A stretch of 64,000 nt of DNA from Pseudovibrio flavus (GCF_009711345.1 NZ_SMMA01000049.1:1-64000); one strand, 5' to 3'; positions 8,610 to 17,354 are shown, numbered from the stretch's first letter. The notes: generated by a model from the letters alone, not told the origin. Program-made: numbers and translations.

Positions 8610-8763
8610 GTAACTGGAGGGCCATTCTAGGTACAAATACGCTATCGCGACCTAGGGAATTATGGCAGCCATAAGTTGGAATTTTGATTATTTTGTTACC
8701 TGCCGCAAACAGCGGTTGAGGTTCAATCTGAAGTCCGACCTAAGACATAACAGGGAGTGTCCT

Positions 8764-9723
8764 ATGAAAATGAGAAGTCTTGCAGTGGGTGCTGCGCTAG
8801 TATTCTCTAGCACTACACTTGGCATGGCTGCAGATCAGCAGTTCATTTCTATTGGTACGGGCGGTGTTACCGGCGTTTACTATCCAACCGGCGGTGCAAT
8901 TTGCCGTTTGGTCAACAAAGATCGTCGCGACCACGGCATCCGTTGTTCGGTCGAATCCACCGGCGGTTCCGCATATAACATCAACACCATCCAGAACGGG
9001 GAACTGGAATTTGGTGTTGCACAATCCGACGTGCATGCAAATGCCTATAACGGTCAGGCACAGTGGGATGGCAAGCCTTTCGAAAAACTGCGTGCAGTTT
9101 TCTCCGTACATCCTGAGCCAGTCACCATGCTTGCTTCCAAGGAATCCGGCATCAAGAGCCTTGATGACGTGAAGGGTAAAAAACTCAACATTGGTAACCC
9201 GGGTTCCGGTCAGTACTCCACATGGCAGCTTCTTGAAAAAGAAGGCGTTGTGAACACTGCTGATCTGGCTCTGGCAACCGAGTTGAAGTCTGCGGAAGCT
9301 GGTCAGGCACTGTGCGACGGTAAGATCGACGCATACTACTGGCTGGTAGGTCACCCATCTGCATCCACACAGGAAACCATTTCTACCTGTGACGCGCAGT
9401 TGGTGAACGTTGAAGGTCCGGCAATCGACGATCTTCTCGATAAGTACTCCTACTACCGTACGGCTGAAATTCCAGCAGGTCTTTACAACAACGAAGAGCC
9501 TATCAAGACCTTCGGCGTTGGCGCGACTTTCGTGACCTCCGCAGATGTTCCTGAAGAAGTGGTCTACACCGTTGTTAAAGGCGTGTTCGAGAACTTCGAC
9601 GACTTCAAAAAGCTGCACCCTGCATTTGCTAACCTGAAAGAAGAGGAAATGATCAAGGACTCCCTGACAGCTCCTCTGCATCCAGGTGCAGTGAAGTACT
9701 ACAAAGAACGCGGCTGGATGTAA
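8764..9723 (+). CDS. TAXI-family TRAP transporter substrate-binding protein
   Basis: The 319-residue periplasmic protein has a signal peptide ([20 protein letters not shown], cleavage after GMA-A). It opens with the TAXI hallmark [20 protein letters not shown] and continues with [25 protein letters not shown] and [16 protein letters not shown] proteins bind a ligand, often a glutamate-like or other carboxylate compound, and pass it to a fused TRAP permease; the ligand cannot be read from sequence. The ATG at 8764 is preferred, with GGGAG eight bases upstream and the signal peptide immediately after it. A longer in-frame start at 8662 would bury the signal peptide. It leads the operon with the permease and UspA genes. 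Confidence 0.93.
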   Translation: MKMRSLAVGAALVFSSTTLGMAADQQFISIGTGGVTGVYYPTGGAICRLVNKDRRDHGIRCSVESTGGSAYNINTIQNGELEFGVAQSDVHANAYNGQAQWDGKPFEKLRAVFSVHPEPVTMLASKESGIKSLDDVKGKKLNIGNPGSGQYSTWQLLEKEGVVNTADLALATELKSAEAGQALCDGKIDAYYWLVGHPSASTQETISTCDAQLVNVEGPAIDDLLDKYSYYRTAEIPAGLYNNEEPIKTFGVGATFVTSADVPEEVVYTVVKGVFENFDDFKKLHPAFANLKEEEMIKDSLTAPLHPGAVKYYKERGWM

Positions 9724-9748
9724 TTCCGCTTAAGTTTTTTGAAAAAAG

Positions 9749-9773
9749 AGCAGGGCCGCACAGCGGCCCTGCT
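9749..9773. terminator. Strong intra-operon hairpin between TRAP binding protein and permease
   Basis: A perfect 11-bp stem (AGCAGGGCCGC with GCGGCCCTGCT) closes a 3-base loop, 25 bases after the binding-protein stop. On the plus strand it has no following T-run, so it is more likely an mRNA-stabilising or attenuating hairpin. That would give more binding protein than permease. On the minus strand it is followed by CTTTTTT and could stop antisense transcription. Confidence 0.7.
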
Positions 9774-9840
9774 TGGTTCACGGTTCTGATTTTGTGGGGA
9801 CCGGGTCATGCCAGATCCGGTGTATGTGGGGAGTGGCAAG

Positions 9841-12453
9841 ATGACTGAAGTACGCCACAAGGCCGAGGTTGAGGCGCAAGAACTTGTCGCCCAAGCCGAT
9901 ACCGGCGCGCGAAGCCTAGAAGGCAATCTTGGCATTATGGTCGCGGTGATCGCATTTGTGTGGTCAACCTTCCAGCTTTATGTTGCATCAAACGTTCCAT
10001 ACTGGCTCTTTGACACAACCGGTGTAGAGCTGATTTTCAATAACTCTGAAATTCGCTTTATCCACCTGGCCTTTGGCCTTGTTCTTTCCGCTTTTGCTTA
10101 TCCGCTGTTCGCGTGGAGCCGCCGCGATACCATTCCTTGGTACGATTGGTTGCTGGCTGCCGCAGGCGCGTTTGCCTGTTTGTATCTCGTTGTTATGCGC
10201 AACGACATTGCCCTCCGTCCGGGCCTGCCAACGCAGATGGACTTGATTGTCTCTGCAACAGGTCTGACTGTTCTGGCAATTTCCGTTTACCGTACGCTTG
10301 GCCTGCCGCTTGTGATTGTGGCCGGCGTGTTTATGTTCTACGTCTTCTTCGGCAACCAGTCGTTCATGCCAGATGCTATTCAGTGGCGCGGTGCATCGGT
10401 TGGTAAGGCGCTTTGGCACTACTGGATGCAGCTTGAAGGCGTGTTCGGTGTCGCTGTCGGCGTTTCCGCCTCCATGATCTTCCTGTTCGTGCTGTTCGGT
10501 TCATTGCTGGAGCAGGCTGGGGCAGGTAACTACTTCATCAAGCTTGCCTTTGCCGTTCTGGGGCACCTACGCGGCGGCCCTGCAAAGGCAGCGGTTGTTG
10601 CTTCTGCAATGAGTGGCCTTTACTCCGGTTCATCCATTGCAAACGTTGTAACCACCGGTACCTTCACCATCCCGCTTATGAAGCGCACAGGCTTTCCTGC
10701 TGAAAAAGCAGGCGCGGTGGAAGTAGCGTCCTCTGTTAACGGTCAGCTCATGCCACCTGTTATGGGTGCAGCAGCGTTCTTGATCGCAGAATTCACCGGC
10801 ATCGGTTACCATGAGGTCGTGATCCACGCCTTTATTCCGGCAGTTATCTCTTACATCGCGCTCGTCTACATCGTGCACCTTGAAGCTCTGAAGATGAACC
10901 TCAAGGGCCTGCCGAAGCCGCCAAGCCACGTAACAATGATGCGCCGCCTCATGGGCGTTCTTGCAGGCTTCATTGGTATTTCGCTGCTTGGTATGGCGGT
11001 TTATTACGGCCTTGGCATGGTCAAGGTACTCTTCCCGCAGCTCACCTTCGCAGCCGTTATGGGTCTGTTCCTTATCGCCTATGTGGCTCTTGTGGGCATT
11101 GCATCGCGTGAGCCGGACTTGGAAGTTGATGATCCAAACGCTCCGATCAAGGAACTGCCGCGAGCAGGGGACGTGGGCCGCACCGGTTACTACTTCGTGC
11201 TACCAATCGTCATTCTGATCTGGTGTATTCTGCTTGAGCGTTTCTCGCCGTCTCTTTCCGCGTTCTACGCGATTATGGCGATGATGTTCATCGTTCTCAC
11301 CCAGCATCCACTCAAAGCGATGTTCCGCTCCCAGAGCTGGAGACCCGCTGCATGGCAGGGCATTCTTGACTTCACCCATGGCATGATCGGCGGCGCACGC
11401 AACATGATTGGTATCGCCGTGGCAACAGCTGCTGCTGGTATCATCGTGGGTACAGTGTCCTTGACCGGTGCACACCAGATGATTGGTGAGCTGGTGGAAT
11501 TCCTCTCCGGCGGTAGCCTCATCGTGATGCTGCTTCTCGTTGCAGGTATGAGCCTTATCCTTGGTATGGGTCTTCCAACTACAGCGAACTACCTTGTTGT
11601 GTCCTCCCTTATGGCTCCGGTTATCGTTGCTCTGGGCGCGCAGGAAGGCTTCCTTGTACCGCTGATCGCCGTGCACTTCTTCGTGTTCTACTTCGGTATT
11701 CTGGCGGACGTGACGCCGCCCGTGGGGCTTGCGGCCTTCGCGGCCGCAGCTATCAGCCGCGGCGACCCGATTAAAACCGGTGTGCAGGGCTTCTTCTACT
11801 CCATGCGCACGGTGCTTCTACCGTTCCTGTTTATCTTCAACACCGATCTGCTTTTGATTGATGTTGATGCAGGCCATGCGTTTGTCGTCTTCATCGTTGC
11901 TGTTGTCGCGATGATGCTGTTCGCCGCTGCAACGCAAGGCTACTTCTTCGCCAAGTCCCGCATCTGGGAATCTCTGGTTCTGCTTTTGGTAGCCTTTACA
12001 CTCTTCCGTCCGGGCTTCTGGCTCAATACGGTGCAGGACGAGTATGTGGTGGCAACTGGTCCGGCAATTGTTGAGACGGTTTTGAACGCCCCGGCTGAAA
12101 GTGAAGTGCGTTTGATGATCAAAGGACCGGACTTCGATAATCCGGACCGGATGACGACCCGCACAATCACGCTGGATATCGGCAATGAAACCGGTAAAGA
12201 CTGGCTTGAAGAAAATGGCTTGTCGTACTTTGATGAAGATGGGACGATTGTTCTTGATGAGCCGTTCCCGGGGACCAAGTTCTCTCAGGACTTCCAGGAC
12301 TTCGATTTCTATGGCGACAAACCTGTCGTGATTGAAAAGAGTGAAGTGCCTGCGGACCGTATGCCTAAGGAGATCTTCTACTTCCCTGCATTGCTGCTGC
12401 TTGGCGTCGTCATTTTGTTCCAGCGTCGTCGCCAGACACAACCGGCCTTCTAG
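9841..12453 (+). CDS. TRAP transporter fused permease (DctQ-DctM) with C-terminal DUF3394-type extension
   Basis: This is a large polytopic protein. An N-terminal four-helix DctQ-like part is fused to a DctM-like part with many helices. Characteristic segments are ASAMSGLYSGSSIANVVTTG, MGLPTTANYLVVSSLMAP and FGILADVTPPVGLAAFAAAA. A final region of about 180 residues holds further helices, a soluble acidic segment (around 755-850 in the longer form) and a last helix followed by RRR, matching the extension known as DUF3394. It forms the sodium-coupled channel for the upstream TAXI protein. The ATG at 9841 is chosen for GGGGAG seven bases upstream. An in-frame ATG at 9808 has GGGGA at equal spacing and cannot be excluded. 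The UspA gene follows after 19 bases. Confidence 0.93.
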   Translation: MTEVRHKAEVEAQELVAQADTGARSLEGNLGIMVAVIAFVWSTFQLYVASNVPYWLFDTTGVELIFNNSEIRFIHLAFGLVLSAFAYPLFAWSRRDTIPWYDWLLAAAGAFACLYLVVMRNDIALRPGLPTQMDLIVSATGLTVLAISVYRTLGLPLVIVAGVFMFYVFFGNQSFMPDAIQWRGASVGKALWHYWMQLEGVFGVAVGVSASMIFLFVLFGSLLEQAGAGNYFIKLAFAVLGHLRGGPAKAAVVASAMSGLYSGSSIANVVTTGTFTIPLMKRTGFPAEKAGAVEVASSVNGQLMPPVMGAAAFLIAEFTGIGYHEVVIHAFIPAVISYIALVYIVHLEALKMNLKGLPKPPSHVTMMRRLMGVLAGFIGISLLGMAVYYGLGMVKVLFPQLTFAAVMGLFLIAYVALVGIASREPDLEVDDPNAPIKELPRAGDVGRTGYYFVLPIVILIWCILLERFSPSLSAFYAIMAMMFIVLTQHPLKAMFRSQSWRPAAWQGILDFTHGMIGGARNMIGIAVATAAAGIIVGTVSLTGAHQMIGELVEFLSGGSLIVMLLLVAGMSLILGMGLPTTANYLVVSSLMAPVIVALGAQEGFLVPLIAVHFFVFYFGILADVTPPVGLAAFAAAAISRGDPIKTGVQGFFYSMRTVLLPFLFIFNTDLLLIDVDAGHAFVVFIVAVVAMMLFAAATQGYFFAKSRIWESLVLLLVAFTLFRPGFWLNTVQDEYVVATGPAIVETVLNAPAESEVRLMIKGPDFDNPDRMTTRTITLDIGNETGKDWLEENGLSYFDEDGTIVLDEPFPGTKFSQDFQDFDFYGDKPVVIEKSEVPADRMPKEIFYFPALLLLGVVILFQRRRQTQPAF

Positions 12454-12472
12454 TTTCAAGATAGGATAGCCA

Positions 12473-12907
12473 ATGTATAAAAATATTCTGATCCCACTTG
12501 ATTTGAACGAGGAAAGTTCCTGGAAAAAAGCTTTGCCAGTTGCACTGGACTGGGCAAAGCACTACGGCGCGGAAGTTCATGTTGTCTCTGTTCTTCCTGA
12601 TTTCGGAAAGTCTTTGGTGGGGGGCTTTTTCAAGCGTGAGTTTGAAAAAGAGGCCCTCGCGAAAGCACGAAACGCACTGGAAGAGCTGCTCGACAATGAG
12701 TTGCCAGATGAGGAAAGCGTGAAGGTGAAAGGGCACATTGCCCATGGCACTATTTACGAGGAAATCATCAAGGCGGCAGATAAGTTCGGCTGTGACCTAA
12801 TCATTCTTTCTTCGCACCGTCCAGAGTTGCAGGACTATCTGCTTGGCCCTAACGCAGCACGCGTTGTTCGCCATGCAAACCAGTCTGTACTCGTGGTGCG
12901 TGATTGA
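12473..12907 (+). CDS. Universal stress protein (UspA family) of the TRAP operon
   Basis: The 144-residue protein has the UspA fold: YKNILIPLDL at the N-terminus and the C-terminal nucleotide-binding stretch LSSHRPELQDYLLGPNAARVVRHANQSVLVV, which resembles ATP-binding UspF-type members. Usp genes are known partners of TRAP operons; TeaD, which modulates the TeaABC ectoine transporter, is the best-known example. Position 19 bases after the permease supports an equivalent modulatory role here. That role is inference from context. Confidence 0.9.
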   Translation: MYKNILIPLDLNEESSWKKALPVALDWAKHYGAEVHVVSVLPDFGKSLVGGFFKREFEKEALAKARNALEELLDNELPDEESVKVKGHIAHGTIYEEIIKAADKFGCDLIILSSHRPELQDYLLGPNAARVVRHANQSVLVVRD

Positions 12908-12981
12908 TATTCAAACCTTGTTTTGTTCACAGCTCTGCCCAAGAGTAGGGCTGATAACTAACTTGTGTGCGGTTTAGCTTG

Positions 12982-13029
12982 GGCTTGCCCTTTTAACGAA
13001 TCCTCTCACGGATTATGAAAGGGCAAGCC
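12982..13029. promoter_or_regulatory. Long hairpin directly upstream of the ccdA-like gene
   Basis: GGCTTGCCCTTT (12982-12993) pairs perfectly with AAAGGGCAAGCC (13018-13029). The 24-base loop contains a second stem, AATCC with GGATT. The structure ends 14 bases before the ATG of the CcdA gene, with its ribosome binding site just downstream. No T-run follows on either strand, so it is not a typical terminator. A 5'-leader regulatory or RNA-processing structure is possible. Confidence 0.55.
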
Positions 13030-13043
13030 AACAAGGAATAACT

Positions 13044-13781
13044 ATGCTTGAAACCGTCACTATCTGGGGTGCCTTCTTCGCAGGCCTCCTGTCCTTTGTT
13101 TCCCCATGCGTTTTGCCGCTTGTGCCGCCCTATCTGGGCTATATCGCAGGGCTTTCCATTGACGAACTCACCGCAAAGGATGCAGCCGTCGCTAACGCAA
13201 ACAAGGTGTTTGTAGCCGCTGTATTTTTCGTTGCAGGCTTTTCTACGGTTTTTGTTTTGCTTGGTGCCAGTGCATCGCTGCTTGGGCAGCTGGTCCTGCA
13301 GTACTCGCAGATTCTAGGCTACGTAGCAGGCGTGATGATCATTATCATGGGTCTGCATTTCCTTGGTGTTTTCCGTATTTCCCTGTTTTATCGTGAAGCG
13401 CGCGTACAGATGGATGCAACGCCTGCAGGCCTTGGCGGTGCGTATCTTATGGGGCTTGCCTTCGGCTTCGGCTGGACACCGTGCATCGGTCCAGTGCTCG
13501 CATCTATTCTTTTGATCGCAGGCTCGGAATCCTCAGTTGGCCAAGGCACCATTTTGCTGCTTGCCTACTCACTGGGTATCGGTGTGCCGTTCTTGCTGGC
13601 AGCAGCATTTGCTAACCAATTTATGGGCTTTATGGCCCGTTTCCGCCAGCACATGGGCAAGGTGGAAAAGGTGATGGGCGGCTTCCTTGTGCTTACTGGC
13701 GTGGCGTTCCTGTCAGGCTACATGCAGGAATTCTCGTTCTGGCTTTTGGAAACCTTCCCTGTCTTCAGCACCATCGGCTAA
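13044..13781 (+). CDS. ccdA: CcdA-type cytochrome c biogenesis / thiol-disulfide transmembrane protein
   Basis: The 245-residue six-helix membrane protein carries the two cysteine motifs of the DsbD/CcdA family: FVSPCVLPLVPPYLGYIAG (about residues 18-36) and GWTPCIGPVLASILL (about 140-154). The cysteines pass electrons from cytoplasmic thioredoxin across the inner membrane, to apocytochrome c or other periplasmic thiols. AAGGA lies about seven bases before the ATG. The gene is separated from the TRAP operon by a hairpin and overlaps the convergent DMT gene by four bases at their stops. Its periplasmic partner is not in the window. Confidence 0.9.
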   Translation: MLETVTIWGAFFAGLLSFVSPCVLPLVPPYLGYIAGLSIDELTAKDAAVANANKVFVAAVFFVAGFSTVFVLLGASASLLGQLVLQYSQILGYVAGVMIIIMGLHFLGVFRISLFYREARVQMDATPAGLGGAYLMGLAFGFGWTPCIGPVLASILLIAGSESSVGQGTILLLAYSLGIGVPFLLAAAFANQFMGFMARFRQHMGKVEKVMGGFLVLTGVAFLSGYMQEFSFWLLETFPVFSTIG

Positions 13782-14716
13782 GCGGTTTTGCCTTTCTTTC
13801 TAGCTCCAAACAGGAGCTGGAAAGGGAAAGTCGCCAAGATAAGGCCCGCCATAATCGGAATGAAGCCAAGCAGCTGATAGAACTGCGGTTCTTCTCCCAA
13901 AAACAAAATTGCCATGCCAACGCCATAGGGCGTCATCAGGTACATAAACATGCCTGCAATCGGTGCACCAACCTGCTTGATGCCATACTGATAGCTGGAA
14001 AACGAAAGAACCGAGGCAATAACAACGATACCGGCAATGGAAAGCCATACTTGGACAGTGGCCGGGAATGAGCCGAACCAAAACAGCTCTACAAGCGCAA
14101 ATGGGAAGAGCAAGAGCGCGCCGCCTGCAGCAAGGGCGGCAAACAGAGCCATTGTCGGGATGGATTGCAGCGCGCGTTTGCGGATGAGAACGGAATAAAG
14201 CGCCCAGCTTACAGTGCAAAGGCCGAAGAGAAGATCACCGGGAGTGAACTCCAGCCCAAGAAGGTTCTCCGTGGAGCCACGCGTAACGATAGTTGCAACG
14301 CCGGTCATGGCGAGGGCAATTCCAACAAGCTCACGTAATGCGATTGACCGTCCGCGAAACATCCATTCAAGCAGAATAATTACAACTGGCGCTGCTGAGT
14401 AGATCAGCGTCCCGTTGGTTGCGCTTGTCGACTTTAAGGCAAGATAAACAATGGCGCCGCAAATCCACATACCTAGAAAAGACATGCCAAGTAGCAGCGT
14501 TTTTTGCTGCTTGATTGTTCCCATATGGGTGCGAAGGTCATTGGCCGCAAACGGCAGAAGGCAAAAGAAAGCAAGCGTCCAACGCAAGAACGCAAGCGTC
14601 CATGGGTTGGTTTGCTCAATGGCGACACGGCCAAAAATGATATTGGAACTCATAAAAAACGGCATGATGAACAACAGCGCATAAACTGCGATGTTGCTGG
14701 AAAGGCTGCGCGGCAC
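13778..14716 (-). CDS. DMT-superfamily EamA transporter
   Basis: The 312-residue integral membrane protein has ten predicted helices arranged as two EamA repeats. The second begins near SWALYSVLIRKRAL, and the conserved end-of-repeat segment is MYLMTPYGVGMAILFLGEE. Such proteins export or exchange small metabolites such as amino acids or nucleosides, but the substrate is unknown. The gene converges on ccdA with overlapping stop codons. It is followed upstream, on the same strand, by the SPOR-like gene whose stop lies 42 bases before its start, so the two may be co-transcribed. Confidence 0.88.
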   Translation of the reverse strand: MPRSLSSNIAVYALLFIMPFFMSSNIIFGRVAIEQTNPWTLAFLRWTLAFFCLLPFAANDLRTHMGTIKQQKTLLLGMSFLGMWICGAIVYLALKSTSATNGTLIYSAAPVVIILLEWMFRGRSIALRELVGIALAMTGVATIVTRGSTENLLGLEFTPGDLLFGLCTVSWALYSVLIRKRALQSIPTMALFAALAAGGALLLFPFALVELFWFGSFPATVQVWLSIAGIVVIASVLSFSSYQYGIKQVGAPIAGMFMYLMTPYGVGMAILFLGEEPQFYQLLGFIPIMAGLILATFPFQLLFGARKKGKTA

Positions 14717-14758
14717 GGCCGATGTATCCTTGGCTTTGAAATTCGTAATTGCCCTAGT

Positions 14759-15799
14759 TTAGGGCTTAAAGACCTGCAAGCGACAGTGAGCATCACTCAA
14801 GGAAAGTTGAGCGCAAATCTTTAGCGCGTCGGATGCGTTGGCAACGGGGCCTGCAATCAAAAGAAAGCTGGTACGCTCGCGCTGTGAACTGCGCTGGATG
14901 CGAGGGGGCAAAATGGCACTGTGAGCCTGCGTAAGAGCATCCCATGCGTTTTCCATTTCTTCTTGGCTTTCAAAGCGGCCAAGGTCCAGTGCAAACGCTG
15001 TCTGTTTGATTTGCAGTGAGCTGTTGCTCTGCGCAGTGCCTGCGTGTTTTGCAAGGTCTACCGGCATTGCGGTTGTTTGTCCGGTAATAGAGGCAACGGT
15101 TGTTGGAGCAGGGCCCGCTGGTACCACTTGGTTTGCCAGCTCACGGGCAGCAACGTTCCACGGCGCGTTATCCTTGGAAAAGGCTGGCTGGGCTGGGTTA
15201 TCAGCAAGAAGACCCGTTTCCGGTGCTGGTAGCGTTTCTATTGGGCTATCAGAGGTGTCAGAGGCAAACGTTGGCTGAAATGTTTGCTCAGGCACCACCA
15301 TTTTTTCCGGCCTGTTTTCCAGCTTGTCTTTTACTTGCGTGGTCGCCGCAGCGAGCTGGGTAAGGTCACTGGAGAGGCGGTCATCACTGGCGTGAAGGTT
15401 CTCCAACTCTTTTCGCAGGCTCTTAAGCTCGTTCCGCAGGAAGGCAACTTCCTTGAGCAACGGTTCCTTTCCCGCGCCATTCAAACTCGCCGCTGATGGA
15501 GGCGGGAGGATTGCAACCTGCTGGAAGGCAGGAGATTGCCCGATGGATGCAGTCGTCTCCACCGGCCCGACGGGCGGAAGCTGAAAACCTGTGGCTGCTT
15601 GTTGGTTGCTTTGCCACGAACGGGCGGGAATCGTAAGCGAGCCACCCGCAAGCACAGCCGCCAACACAGCAACGAAACCCCACGAAAACAAAGGAGCCTT
15701 CACTCTGCTTTTTGCCTCACGTGCAGCCAATGCGCTAGACAACTCGAATTTCTTCACGGCCCGCCTGCTTCCCTGTTCGAATTGCCCATTCGAATCCAT
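14759..15799 (-). CDS. Single-pass membrane protein with coiled coil and SPOR-like C-terminus
   Basis: Counted from the ATG at 15799, the product has a cytoplasmic segment of about 35 residues and one membrane helix (FSWGFVAVLAAVLAGGSL). A predicted coiled coil follows (LKEVAFLRNELKSLRKELEN), then a long low-complexity Ala/Pro/Thr-rich linker. The C-terminal domain of about 75 residues (FALDLGRFESQEEMENAWDA ... SDAHCRLQVFKP) has the length and strand-helix pattern of a peptidoglycan-binding SPOR domain. SPOR proteins usually act at the division site, but no conserved partner is adjacent. A start at 15850 is also open; 15799 is preferred because it gives a normal cytoplasmic N-terminus. A perfect palindrome overlaps its ribosome binding site region. 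Confidence 0.7.
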   Translation of the reverse strand: MDSNGQFEQGSRRAVKKFELSSALAAREAKSRVKAPLFSWGFVAVLAAVLAGGSLTIPARSWQSNQQAATGFQLPPVGPVETTASIGQSPAFQQVAILPPPSAASLNGAGKEPLLKEVAFLRNELKSLRKELENLHASDDRLSSDLTQLAAATTQVKDKLENRPEKMVVPEQTFQPTFASDTSDSPIETLPAPETGLLADNPAQPAFSKDNAPWNVAARELANQVVPAGPAPTTVASITGQTTAMPVDLAKHAGTAQSNSSLQIKQTAFALDLGRFESQEEMENAWDALTQAHSAILPPRIQRSSQRERTSFLLIAGPVANASDALKICAQLSLSDAHCRLQVFKP

Positions 15800-15805
15800 C
15801 AATGA

Positions 15806-15820
15806 ATACCTATTAGGTAT
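15806..15820. promoter_or_regulatory. Perfect palindrome at the start of the SPOR-like gene
   Basis: ATACCTA-T-TAGGTAT is a perfect 7+1+7 dyad, six bases upstream of the preferred ATG of the SPOR-like gene. On the minus strand it includes the only AGG that could serve as that gene's ribosome binding site. It could be a repressor operator or a small hairpin that limits translation. Confidence 0.4.
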
Positions 15821-16001
15821 CACTGCGTAAATATGGTTAACAGATTGCAAACCTATTTTAAACCGTGAGTAGTTTCTTTAGTTTTTCGCGCTATTTCTGT
15901 TCTCAAATGCTGGTGAAAGCGCCCGCTGGGCCTTTTATTTGTCCCGTTTAGCGGGCAATGTCGCCAACCGAATTTACGAGTTCTTTTTTCATGAGGGTTC
16001 T

Positions 16002-17354
16002 ATGGACAACAGCTGTCTGGCAATTGTTCTCGCTGCAGGTATGGGTACGCGGATGCGTTCTGCAATGCCTAAGGTTATGCACGAAATTGGCAATCTGCCG
16101 CTTGTAGGTCATGTGCTCAATGCGGTTCAGGGTGCTGGTGCAACAAGTATTGCTGTTGTTGTTGGTCCGGATATGGATGAAGTAGAAGCGCGGGCGAAAA
16201 AAATCGTACCGCAAGCACGCTGCTTTGTTCAAACCGACCGTCTGGGTACTGCCCACGCTGTACAGGCTGCTGAAGTTGCCTACATGGACGAACATGATCA
16301 TGTGCTGGTGCTTTTTGGCGATACGCCGCTGGTGACCTCTGACACGTTCAATCGCCTTCGCTTCCGTCTGCAAGATGGTGCGGACGTGGTCGTGCTTGGT
16401 TTTGAGGCTGACAATCCGTTCGGCTATGGACGTCTTATCGTTGAAAACGGCCAGCTCAATGCCATTCGCGAAGAAAAAGATGCAAGTGATGCCGAGCGCG
16501 CAGTTACCTTCTGCAACGCTGGTATCATGGGCTTTAAGGGCTCGGTTCTAAAACAGCTTATTGATGCGATCGACAACAGCAACGCCAAGGGTGAGTACTA
16601 CCTGACGGACGCGGTTGAGATTGCTCGCAAACACGACATGAATGTGGTTGCGGAAAAGGCCGATGAAGCGGAAGTTCAGGGCATCAATAACCGTGAACAG
16701 CTCGCTAACTGCGAGAAGGTCTTCCAAGGTGTGATGCGCTCAACCATGATGGAAGATGGTATCACTCTGGTTGATCCGGACACGGTACATTTCTCTTATG
16801 ACACAAAAATTGAAAACGACGTTGTGATTGAACCTAACGTTGTGTTTGGTCCAGGTGTTGTGGTGGAAACCGGCGCTCGCATCCGTGCATTCTCCCACCT
16901 TGAGCAGTGCGTCGTTAAGCGCGACGCGACAGTCGGCCCTTACGCGCGTCTGCGTCCTAAGGCTGAAATTGGCGAGGGTGCACACATTGGCAACTTCGTT
17001 GAGATCAAGAACGCACGCATCGAAAACGGCGCAAAGATCAACCACCTTTCCTATATCGGTGATGCGCGTGTGGGCGAGAAAACAAACGTCGGTGCAGGCA
17101 CAATCACCTGTAACTACGATGGTTTCTTGAAACACCACACCGATATCGGTGCTGGGTGTTTTGTGGGTTCTGACAGCGTGCTGGTCGCTCCGGTTACCGT
17201 AGAAGATGGCGCATATATCGCAGCTGGTTCCGTGGTGACTGAATTTGTGCCGCAAGATGCTTTGGCTCTGGGCCGTGCAAGACAGACCAATAAGGCAGGG
17301 CGTGGCAAGATAATTCGCCAGCGTCTGGCTGCCGCGAAAGCTGGTCAGTCTTGA
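16002..17354 (+). CDS. glmU: Bifunctional GlmU: GlcNAc-1-P uridylyltransferase / glucosamine-1-P acetyltransferase
   Basis: GlmU makes UDP-N-acetylglucosamine for peptidoglycan and lipopolysaccharide. The N-terminal pyrophosphorylase domain starts CLAIVLAAGMGTRMRSAMPK, and the uridylyltransferase part extends to about residue 230. A left-handed beta-helix of hexapeptide repeats follows (VGPYARLRPKAEIGEGAHIG, IGAGCFVGSDSVLVAP), carrying the acetyltransferase site. The length of 450 residues is normal. ATG at 16002 is chosen because GAGGG precedes it and the family N-terminus starts immediately; an upstream in-frame start at 15939 would add 21 unrelated residues. It lies 128 bases before glmS, forming the usual amino-sugar pair. 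Confidence 0.97.
   Translation: MDNSCLAIVLAAGMGTRMRSAMPKVMHEIGNLPLVGHVLNAVQGAGATSIAVVVGPDMDEVEARAKKIVPQARCFVQTDRLGTAHAVQAAEVAYMDEHDHVLVLFGDTPLVTSDTFNRLRFRLQDGADVVVLGFEADNPFGYGRLIVENGQLNAIREEKDASDAERAVTFCNAGIMGFKGSVLKQLIDAIDNSNAKGEYYLTDAVEIARKHDMNVVAEKADEAEVQGINNREQLANCEKVFQGVMRSTMMEDGITLVDPDTVHFSYDTKIENDVVIEPNVVFGPGVVVETGARIRAFSHLEQCVVKRDATVGPYARLRPKAEIGEGAHIGNFVEIKNARIENGAKINHLSYIGDARVGEKTNVGAGTITCNYDGFLKHHTDIGAGCFVGSDSVLVAPVTVEDGAYIAAGSVVTEFVPQDALALGRARQTNKAGRGKIIRQRLAAAKAGQS

Larger units (their letters stand above)
7983..8763. other. 780-base gene-free region with several short dyads
   Basis: No supported gene lies between tRNA-Lys and the TRAP binding-protein gene. The region is AT-rich from about 8210 onward. 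Perfect dyads occur at 8412-8421 (GCAATATTGC), 8430-8442 (GCATGT-G-ACATGC) and 8594-8609 (GTATAAT-CT-ATTATAC). CTAGGT at 8635-8640 is mirrored by ACCTAG at 8651-8656. This density suggests the control region of the downstream transporter operon. No riboswitch or known small-RNA fold was recognised. Confidence 0.4.
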
